Source: Candidatus Mediterraneibacter stercorigallinarum
GTDB taxonomy: Bacteria; Bacillota; Clostridia; Lachnospirales; Lachnospiraceae
DNA: 9,149 bases
Reading direction: 5' to 3'
Assembly: GCA_019116185.1 (NCBI GenBank)
Contig: DXCD01000223.1
Span: 1 to 9,149 of the forward strand
The notes below the pieces were generated by a model. The model was given only the letters and a program-made list of their open reading frames with translations. It made no database searches and was not told the origin of the DNA. Positions 1 through 4,820 of this stretch are shown in pieces. The translations under genes and the position numbers were made by a program. Positions within the stretch are counted from its first letter, which is position 1; each line of letters starts with the position of its first letter.

Positions 1-389
1 GGGTGGCGATCGCGGGCGTGATCGCGATGGAGCCAAAGTGCATCGTGCTCGATGAGCCCACAGCTATGCTGGACCCCAACGGGCGCAGAGAAGTCATCCG
101 CGCGGTGGAGAAGTTAAGAAAAGAGAAACAGGTGACCGTCATCCTGATCACTCATTATATGGAAGAAGTTATTGACGCGGACCAGGTGTTCGTTATGGAC
201 GGCGGGCATATCGTTATGCACGGCACGCCCCGGGAGATCTTCAGCCGGGTGGAGGAACTAAAGAACTACCGCATGGATGTGCCCCAGGTGACCATGCTGG
301 CAGAGGAACTTCGTAAACGGGGATTGGATATTCCCAGGGGCATCCTCAGAAGAGAAGAATTGGTGGAGGCATTATGTCGATTACGCTAG
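1..389 (+). CDS. ecfA1: ECF transporter ATPase EcfA1, 3' part only
   Basis: This is the C-terminal ~128 residues of an ABC-type ATPase that, with EcfA2 and EcfT, powers uptake of vitamins or metals bound by separate S-components. The window begins just after the ABC signature: the first residues read VAIAGVIAMEP, the conserved stretch that follows LSGGQ in these proteins. Walker B (IVLDE, about residues 14-18 of the fragment), the D-loop (AMLDPNG) and the switch histidine (LITH, about residue 51) are visible, while Walker A, the Q-loop and LSGGQ lie upstream of the window. The GTG at position 3 is an internal valine and not a start. The stop TAG (387-389) overlaps the next gene by 16 nt. Assignment as A1 rather than A2 rests on its being first in the pair and on the MDVPQVTMLAEELRKRG tail typical of the Ecf ATPases. 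Confidence 0.93.
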   Translation, partial: VAIAGVIAMEPKCIVLDEPTAMLDPNGRREVIRAVEKLRKEKQVTVILITHYMEEVIDADQVFVMDGGHIVMHGTPREIFSRVEELKNYRMDVPQVTMLAEELRKRGLDIPRGILRREELVEALCRLR

Positions 390-1219
390 AACATGTGAAT
401 TATGTATACAGTCCGGGAACTGCATATGAGAAACAGGCGCTTAAAGATGTGAGCCTGGAGATCCCCCAGGGACAGTTCGTGGGGATTATCGGGCATACCG
501 GGTCAGGGAAATCGACTCTGATCCAGCATCTGAACGGGCTTACAAAGGCGACCTCAGGGAAGATCCTGTATGAGGGAAAGAATATTTATGACGAGGGCTA
601 TGATATGCGCGGACTCCGCAGCCAGGTGGGGCTTGTGTTCCAGTATCCGGAGCATCAGCTTTTTGAGGTGGATGTGTTGAGCGACGTGTGCTTCGGACCG
701 AAGAATCAGGGGCTTTCTCAGGAGGAATGCGAGGACCGGGCAAAGGAGGCGCTGGAGCTTGTGGGATTTCCGGAGAAGTATTATAAGCAGTCGCCCTTTG
801 AACTGTCCGGCGGGCAGAAGCGGCGCGTGGCGATCGCGGGCGTGCTGGCGATGCGGCCGAAGGTGCTCGTGCTGGATGAGCCCACCGCGGGGCTGGACCC
901 GAAAGGGCGGGATGAGATCCTGGATCAGGTGGAGCGTCTGCACAAGGAGACAGGGATGACCGTGATCCTTGTATCGCACAGTATGGAAGATGTGGCGCGG
1001 TATGTGGAGCGCATTATTGTTATGAACCGTGGTGAGAAGATGCTGGACGGCACTCCGGGAGAGGTGTTCCGGCATTATAAAGAACTGGAGAAGGTGGGAC
1101 TTGCGGCACCTCAGGTGACCTATGTGATGCATGACTTAAAGGAACGGGGATTTGACCTGTCGCCGGACGCGACTACGATCGAAGAAGCGGCAGACGAGAT
1201 AATGAGGAGTTACCAATGA
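374..1219 (+). CDS. ecfA2: ECF transporter ATPase EcfA2
   Basis: This is a complete 281-residue ATPase, the second subunit of the heterodimeric ECF energizing module at the inner face of the membrane. All ABC landmarks are present in order: Walker A GHTGSGKST (residues 40-48), Q-loop FQYPEHQLFE (89-98), signature LSGGQ (144-148), Walker B VLVLDE (164-169), D-loop AGLD and switch His202 (LVSHS). The QYPEHQLF segment after the Q-loop is characteristic of Ecf ATPases. ATG 374 lies inside the end of ecfA1 and has GGAGG at 365-369. It gives the expected N-terminus (MSITLEHVNYVYSPGT). The stop TGA 1217-1219 overlaps the ecfT start as ATGA, so translation is probably coupled. No substrate can be read from this subunit because specificity lies in the S-component, which is not in this window. 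Confidence 0.96.
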   Translation: MSITLEHVNYVYSPGTAYEKQALKDVSLEIPQGQFVGIIGHTGSGKSTLIQHLNGLTKATSGKILYEGKNIYDEGYDMRGLRSQVGLVFQYPEHQLFEVDVLSDVCFGPKNQGLSQEECEDRAKEALELVGFPEKYYKQSPFELSGGQKRRVAIAGVLAMRPKVLVLDEPTAGLDPKGRDEILDQVERLHKETGMTVILVSHSMEDVARYVERIIVMNRGEKMLDGTPGEVFRHYKELEKVGLAAPQVTYVMHDLKERGFDLSPDATTIEEAADEIMRSYQ

Positions 1220-2040
1220 TCAGAGATATAACGATCGGGCAGTATTACCCGGCAGAGAGCAGGATACACAGACTGGATCCTAGGGTGAAGATTGTATGCA
1301 CCCTGCTTTTTCTCGTGTCTTTGTTTATCCAGAACAGCCTGCTCGGATACGTGATCGCGACGATATTTCTCGGCGCGGTGATCCATCTGTCCAAAGTACC
1401 GTTGAAATATATTGTAAAAGGATTAAAACCGATTGTGATCCTCCTGCTGTTTACAGTGGTGATGAATCTCTTCCTCACGCAGGGGGGAGAGACCCTGGTG
1501 CATTTCTGGATATTTACGATTACAGAAAACGGGCTCAGGACCTCTGTGTTTATGGCTGTCCGGCTGATGTATCTGGTGGCGGGATCATCCATTATGACAT
1601 TTACCACATCGCCAAATGGTCTGACGGACGGGCTGGAGAAGCTGCTGCATCCGTTGAACAAGATCAATATCCCGGTGCATGAGGTGGCGATGATGATGTC
1701 CATTGCCCTGCGTTTTATCCCGATCCTTCTGGAAGAGACGGACAAGATCATGAAGGCTCAGATGGCAAGGGGCGCGGACTTTGAGAGCGGGAATATCATT
1801 CAGAGGGCAAAAGCCATGATCCCCATCCTTGTGCCCTTGTTTGTATCTGCGTTCCGCAGGGCAAATGACCTCGCGATGGCAATGGAAGCGCGGTGCTACC
1901 ACGGCGGAGAGGGGCGGACGAAGATGAAACCCCTGAAGTACAAAACGCGGGACTGGACGGCGTATATCGTCACTGTGGTCTATATGGTCCTGATCTTTGT
2001 TGTCGGGAGATTTGTGGATTTTAAACTGTGGATTTTTTAG
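1216..2040 (+). CDS. ecfT: ECF transporter transmembrane protein EcfT
   Basis: This 274-residue integral membrane protein is the shared scaffold of ECF transporters: it links the two ATPases to exchangeable S-components. Hydrophobic segments are evident near residues 26-55, 70-90, 110-130, 155-172, 200-212 and 250-266. The coupling helices carry the Ala-Arg-Gly type motifs that contact the ATPases. The first is MARG (ARG at 184-186); the second reads EARCYHGG, so it is ARC (225-227) instead of ARG. The N-terminal GQYYPAESRIHRLDPRVKI matches the conserved family start. ATG 1216 overlaps the ecfA2 stop by 4 nt and has GAGGAG at 1204-1209. Order ecfA1-ecfA2-ecfT-truA is standard in Firmicutes. 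Family assignment is firm; the functional effect of Cys227 is unknown. Confidence 0.95.
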   Translation: MIRDITIGQYYPAESRIHRLDPRVKIVCTLLFLVSLFIQNSLLGYVIATIFLGAVIHLSKVPLKYIVKGLKPIVILLLFTVVMNLFLTQGGETLVHFWIFTITENGLRTSVFMAVRLMYLVAGSSIMTFTTSPNGLTDGLEKLLHPLNKINIPVHEVAMMMSIALRFIPILLEETDKIMKAQMARGADFESGNIIQRAKAMIPILVPLFVSAFRRANDLAMAMEARCYHGGEGRTKMKPLKYKTRDWTAYIVTVVYMVLIFVVGRFVDFKLWIF

Positions 2041-2082
2041 TTGTGGATATCCTGCGGAGATTGTAAGAATAGAGTGAGTTAG

Positions 2083-2123
2083 TGAGATGCGGAATCCGGA
2101 TTTACAAAGGAGGGCGCATCTCA
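2083..2123 (+). other. hairpin in the ecfT-truA gap
   Basis: TGAGATGCG (2083-2091) pairs perfectly with CGCATCTCA (2115-2123), a 9-bp stem around a 23-nt loop. The loop contains the self-complementary AATCCGGATT (2093-2102) and a Shine-Dalgarno-like AAAGGAGGG (2106-2114) that is followed by no start codon at a useful distance. The stem is followed by ATTTTATC, too poor in T for a confident terminator. It could be a weak terminator of the ecf operon, an mRNA processing or stability element, or a leader structure for truA. Confidence 0.4.
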
Positions 2124-2144
2124 TATTTTATCTGTAGAGACAGT

Positions 2145-2150
2145 GGGAGG
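2145..2150 (+). promoter_or_regulatory. ribosome binding site deciding the truA start
   Basis: GGGAGG at 2145-2150 lies four bases before ATG 2155. An in-frame GTG at 2143 overlaps this site and would have no ribosome site of its own, so ATG 2155 is preferred. Confidence 0.75.
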
Positions 2151-2154
2151 AAAT

Positions 2155-2931
2155 ATGAAGAGAATTAAACTGACTGTCGCCTATGACGGCACAGATTACT
2201 GTGGCTGGCAGATCCAGAAAAACGGGATCACCGTGGAGGAAGTGCTGAACCGGGCGCTGTCCCGACTGACAGGGGAGGAGATTACAGTGGTCGGCGCAAG
2301 CCGTACGGACGCGGGGGTGCATGCCCGGGGAAATGTGGCGGTGTTTGATACGGATACCCGCATCCCGGCGGAGCGGATTGTTTACGCGGTCAATGCGCTG
2401 CTCCCGGAAGATGTAGTGGTGGTCAGGTCCGAGGAGGTGCCGGCGGGATGGCATCCGAGGAAATGCGTGTCCGTGAAGACGTATGAGTATCGGATCTTGA
2501 ACAAGGAGTTCCCGGATCCGGTCAGGAGGCGCGACACCTATTTTGTATCCTTTTCTTTGGATATAGAGCGGATGCGACGGGCAGCGGAATACTTGAAGGG
2601 AGAACATGATTTCAAGAGCTTCTGCAGCGCCCAGACAGCGGTGGAGACTACCGTGCGCACCATCTATGATCTGGATATAAAGAAGGAAGGCGAGATCATT
2701 ACGATCCGCGTGAGAGGAAACGGTTTTCTCTATAATATGGTCCGCATCATCGCAGGGACTCTGGCAGGCGTGGGCAGAGGCTATTTTGAGCCGGAGGATA
2801 TGGAGCGGATGCTGGAGGCAAAAGACCGGACGCAGGCGGGCGTGACAGCGCCTCCGCAGGGACTTACCCTGGTGGGGATCGAATATGAAAAGCCGGATAA
2901 TTCTGGAAGTGGAAGCGGCTGTTCCGCTTGA
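2155..2931 (+). CDS. truA: tRNA pseudouridine(38-40) synthase TruA
   Basis: This cytoplasmic enzyme isomerises uridines 38-40 in the tRNA anticodon arm to pseudouridine. From ATG 2155 it has 258 residues, close to the usual size (about 245-270). It starts MKRIKLTVAYDGTDYCGWQ, the TruA N-terminal signature. The catalytic aspartate is in GASRTDAGVHA (Asp52 by this start). The later blocks KTYEYRI and GNGFLYNMVRIIAGTL are also intact, as is the C-terminal APPQGLTLVGIEYE. It sits 114 nt after ecfT. In many Firmicutes truA is followed by rplM-rpsI, but here it is followed by nagB, so the usual ribosomal cluster has been separated. The final residues SGSGSGCSA are a low-complexity tail past the conserved end. 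The TGA stop overlaps a -35-like TTGACA at 2928-2933. Confidence 0.96.
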   Translation: MKRIKLTVAYDGTDYCGWQIQKNGITVEEVLNRALSRLTGEEITVVGASRTDAGVHARGNVAVFDTDTRIPAERIVYAVNALLPEDVVVVRSEEVPAGWHPRKCVSVKTYEYRILNKEFPDPVRRRDTYFVSFSLDIERMRRAAEYLKGEHDFKSFCSAQTAVETTVRTIYDLDIKKEGEIITIRVRGNGFLYNMVRIIAGTLAGVGRGYFEPEDMERMLEAKDRTQAGVTAPPQGLTLVGIEYEKPDNSGSGSGCSA

Positions 2932-2956
2932 CATTTATCCGGTAGATTGTTAGTAT
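2928..2956 (+). promoter_or_regulatory. predicted sigma-A-type promoter upstream of nagB
   Basis: A perfect -35 TTGACA (2928-2933) overlaps the truA stop codon. After exactly 17 bases comes TAGTAT (2951-2956), a 4/6 match to the -10 consensus. Transcription would start near 2963, leaving a leader of about 130 nt before nagB. An inverted repeat, ATTGTTA (2946-2952) and TAACAAT (2962-2968), covers the -10 and start point and could be a repressor site. The spacing and the perfect -35 make the promoter plausible; the repressor role is inference. Confidence 0.55.
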
Positions 2957-2994
2957 TAATTTAACAATATCACTGGGATGTTACAAGGGAAGAC

Positions 2995-3053
2995 AAAACC
3001 AGATTTTCAAGTTATAAGGTCTGACTTTATGCTTCGGAAATCTGGTTTTTTTG
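2995..3053 (+). terminator. rho-independent terminator after truA, or attenuator of nagB
   Basis: AAAACCAGATTT (2995-3006) pairs perfectly over 12 bp with AAATCTGGTTTT (3038-3049), and the right arm runs into seven T residues (3046-3052). The 31-nt loop can form a small inner stem (ATAAGG with CTTTAT). The element has the form of an intrinsic terminator. It lies downstream of the TTGACA promoter at 2928 and 43 nt before the nagB start, so it may either only end truA transcripts or act as a conditional terminator in the nagB leader. Confidence 0.75.
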
Positions 3054-3095
3054 TACGGTTCCGGTGAAGTTATATGATTTGAGGAGGATGAGAAT

Positions 3096-3827
3096 ATGAA
3101 AATCTATGAAGCAAAAGACTACAAGGAGATGAGCAGGAAAGCAGCGAATATCCTTTCAGCACAGGTGATCCTGAAACCGGACTGCGTGCTGGGGCTGGCA
3201 ACAGGATCCACACCGATCGGTACATATGACCAGCTTGTAGAGTGGTACGAAAAAGGTGATGTTGATTTCTCTGAGGTTAAGACAGTGAACCTGGACGAGT
3301 ACAGAGGGCTTACCCGCGACAATGACCAGAGCTACTACTACTTCATGCATGAGCATCTGTTTGACCGCGTGAATATCAAACCGGAGAACACAAATGTTCC
3401 GGACGGCACAGAGCCGGATGCAGAGAAAGAGTGCGCGAGATATGAGAAGCTGATCGAGTCCATGGGCGGCGTGGACATCCAACTCCTTGGCCTTGGCCAT
3501 AACGGACACATCGGATTCAACGAGCCGGACAGTTCTTTTGCTCAGACAACACACTGTGTAGATCTGACAGAGAGCACCATTGAGGCGAACAAGAGATTCT
3601 TCGCTTCCGCGGATGATGTTCCGAGACAGGCATATACTATGGGTATCGGTACGATCATGAAAGCGAAAAAAATCCTTCTCATCGTAAATGGCGAGGCAAA
3701 GGCTGATATCGTTGCAAAGGCATTTTTCGGACCGGTGACACCGGAAGTTCCGGCATCAATCCTTCAGCTGCATAATGATGTAGTGATCGTAGGTGACAGC
3801 GCGGCGCTGTCAAAGATCCCGAGATAA
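3096..3827 (+). CDS. nagB: glucosamine-6-phosphate deaminase NagB
   Basis: NagB converts glucosamine-6-phosphate to fructose-6-phosphate and ammonia, feeding amino sugars into glycolysis in the cytoplasm. The 243-residue length matches the short monomer-type enzymes of Gram-positive bacteria and lacks the C-terminal extension of the allosteric E. coli protein (266 aa). Visible motifs are the phosphate-binding GLATGSTP (residues 33-40), the NLDEY block with Asp67, and the active-site loop GLGHNGHIGFNEP (132-144) with His138 and Glu143. Asn136 replaces the Asp141 of E. coli, as is usual in Gram-positive homologues. ATG 3096 is preceded by GAGGAGG (3081-3087) at 8 nt; an ATG at 3088 directly abuts the ribosome site and opens only three codons. 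No nagA is present in the window. A role in catabolism of amino sugars from host glycans or cell wall is inferred from the neighbours. Confidence 0.96.
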   Translation: MKIYEAKDYKEMSRKAANILSAQVILKPDCVLGLATGSTPIGTYDQLVEWYEKGDVDFSEVKTVNLDEYRGLTRDNDQSYYYFMHEHLFDRVNIKPENTNVPDGTEPDAEKECARYEKLIESMGGVDIQLLGLGHNGHIGFNEPDSSFAQTTHCVDLTESTIEANKRFFASADDVPRQAYTMGIGTIMKAKKILLIVNGEAKADIVAKAFFGPVTPEVPASILQLHNDVVIVGDSAALSKIPR

Positions 3828-3853
3828 ATTGGAAATATTCTGAAAATGGCGTT

Positions 3854-3895
3854 AAAAGGGGTCAGACCCCTCTGAAGAGGGGTCTGACCCCTTTT
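3854..3895. terminator. 42-nt perfect nested palindrome, probable terminator
   Basis: The whole 42-nt block is a perfect inverted repeat. The left arm begins AAAAGGGGTCAGACCCC, the right arm ends GGGGTCTGACCCCTTTT, and the centre is CTGAAG. Stem length is about 18-19 bp. Each arm is itself palindromic around one base (AGGGGTC-A-GACCCCT), so each can fold into its own small hairpin. The T run is only four long, and the structure reads the same from either strand, so it could stop transcription in both directions. It lies 27 nt after nagB and 35 nt before cutC, which leaves no room for a full promoter between it and cutC. The arm motif resembles widely dispersed REP-like palindromes, which is inference here because only one copy is in the window. 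Confidence 0.75.
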
Positions 3896-3930
3896 CGTAA
3901 TATTATCAGAAAATTCAGAAAGGAGCAGAC

Positions 3931-4686
3931 ATGTCATATTTACTTGAGGTTTGTGCGGACAGTGTCCGTTCTGCAATTGCCGCCCAGGAGGGCGGGGCTG
4001 ACCGGGTAGAGCTGTGCTCGGGGCTGGTGATCGGCGGATTGTCGCCCTCGCCTGCAATGTTCCGGAAGGTAAAGCGGAACACAGATCTGAAGATCAGGGT
4101 ATTGCTGCGCCCAAGGTTCGGCGACTTTTGCTATGATGAATATGAATTCCAGACATTGAAGGAAGAGGTGGAACAGTTCAGGGATCTTGGCGCGGACGGC
4201 GTGGTTATCGGGATTCTGCAGCCGGACGGGACGCTGAATATGGAGCAGATGACCGAGCTGGTCAAGGCGGCAGGAGAGATCGGCATCACTATGCACAGGG
4301 CGTTTGATGTGTGCAGGGATCCTTTTGAGGCACTGGATCAGTGCATTTCCCTGGGGATTGACACCATCCTTACAAGCGGACAGAAGAGTTCTGCCTGGGA
4401 GGGGCGGAAAATGCTTGCGGAACTTGTGAAGAGAGCGGACGGACGCATGAACATTCTGGCAGGAGCAGGAATCAGACCGGATGTGATCGCCGATCTGGCG
4501 GCGTATACAGGAGTGAAGGCGTTCCATATGTCCGGGAAAAAGGTTATTGACAGCCGGATGGAATTCCGGCGGGAGGGCGTGCCGATGGGCATCCCCGGAT
4601 TCAGCGAATTTGAAATCTGGCAGACGGATGCAGAGCAGGTGAGAAAAGCGGCAGAAGTTGTTGAATATATACAAAACAGGTTCTAA
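3931..4686 (+). CDS. cutC: CutC family TIM-barrel protein
   Basis: This is a complete 251-residue member of the CutC family (Pfam CutC), a cytoplasmic TIM barrel often labelled copper homeostasis protein. Family blocks are clear: LEVCADSVRSAIAAQEGGADRVELC (residues 5-29), the family loop RPRFGDFCY (60-68), GADGVVIG, MHRAFD (121-126), ILTSG (146-150), AGAGIRPD and FHMSG (198-202). The AAAGGAG at 3919-3925 is 5 nt before ATG 3931. The copper role is doubtful: in E. coli the copper phenotype of cutC mutants was traced to the small RNA MicL encoded at the 3' end of that gene. The neighbours here, an amino-sugar deaminase and a fucosidase, fit a sugar-related enzyme better, but no reaction can be assigned. 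With a hairpin and 35 nt before its start, it is probably read from the nagB transcript. Confidence 0.93.
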   Translation: MSYLLEVCADSVRSAIAAQEGGADRVELCSGLVIGGLSPSPAMFRKVKRNTDLKIRVLLRPRFGDFCYDEYEFQTLKEEVEQFRDLGADGVVIGILQPDGTLNMEQMTELVKAAGEIGITMHRAFDVCRDPFEALDQCISLGIDTILTSGQKSSAWEGRKMLAELVKRADGRMNILAGAGIRPDVIADLAAYTGVKAFHMSGKKVIDSRMEFRREGVPMGIPGFSEFEIWQTDAEQVRKAAEVVEYIQNRF

Positions 4687-4723
4687 AACTCTCTTATAAA
4701 TTGTGCGAAATGATTATGAAATA

Positions 4724-4752
4724 TTGAGTGGACAGGAAAATTATGTTAAAAT
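4724..4752 (+). promoter_or_regulatory. extended -10 promoter of the fucosidase gene
   Basis: TTGAGT (4724-4729) and TAAAAT (4747-4752) are separated by exactly 17 bases. A TG at 4744-4745 one base before the -10 gives an extended -10 (TGTTAAAAT). Five of six -10 bases and four of six -35 bases match consensus. Transcription would start near 4759-4760, about 60 nt before the start codon. No terminator is seen between cutC and this promoter, so read-through from cutC is also possible. Confidence 0.7.
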
Positions 4753-4766
4753 ATTATTAACTGTCG

Positions 4767-4798
4767 ATTGAAACGTTTCGATTCACAGAAACGAAACG
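4767..4798 (+). promoter_or_regulatory. LacI/GalR-type operator with extra half-sites
   Basis: The core GAAACGTTTC (4770-4779) is a perfect 10-bp palindrome with central CG. It extends to 16 bp (ATTGAAACGTTTCGAT, 4767-4782) with a single mismatched pair. Two further GAAACG hexamers follow at 4788-4793 and 4793-4798. A central-CG palindrome of this form is the usual target of LacI-family sugar repressors. It begins about 8-10 bases downstream of the predicted transcription start, where a bound repressor would block elongation or promoter clearance. It does not fit the CcpA cre pattern well because it lacks the base between each TGAAA arm and the central CG. No regulator gene is in the window, so the protein is unknown. 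Confidence 0.6.
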
Positions 4799-4806
4799 CA
4801 GGGTGG

Positions 4807-4813
4807 AAAGGAG
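4807..4813 (+). promoter_or_regulatory. ribosome binding site deciding the fucosidase start
   Basis: AAAGGAG at 4807-4813 stands 7 nt before GTG 4821. An upstream in-frame GTG at 4803 lies before this site and has no ribosome site of its own, so the protein should begin MKNKTVKSLAV, which is also a normal signal-peptide N-terminus. Confidence 0.8.
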
Positions 4814-4820
4814 AAAAAGT

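Noticed and set aside
2041..2070. Separate promoter for truA (TTGTGG-17-TAAGAA)
   Set aside because: Both boxes match the consensus poorly; read-through from the ecf operon is enough to explain truA expression.
2128..2934. Long open frame on the minus strand opposite truA (268 codons)
   Set aside because: It mirrors truA, which is well supported by family motifs and a ribosome site. The antisense translation shows no recognisable domain and has a Cys/His/Arg-rich composition typical of shadow frames.
3088..3099. Tiny leader ORF (ATG AGA ATA TGA) overlapping the nagB start
   Set aside because: Its ATG directly abuts the ribosome site with no spacing, so it is unlikely to be translated.
3834..3914. 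Imperfect direct repeat (AATATT..CTGAAAAT and AATATTATCAGAAAAT) flanking the palindrome, as a target-site duplication
   Set aside because: It differs by two inserted bases and a substitution and is A/T-rich, so it is too weak to claim as an insertion footprint.
4767..4782. CcpA cre site
   Set aside because: The palindrome lacks the spacing of the cre consensus around the central CG, so a different LacI-family protein is more likely.
4803..4820. Upstream GTG start of the fucosidase at 4803
   Set aside because: It lies before the AAAGGAG ribosome site and has none of its own; GTG 4821 has correct spacing and a normal signal-peptide start.
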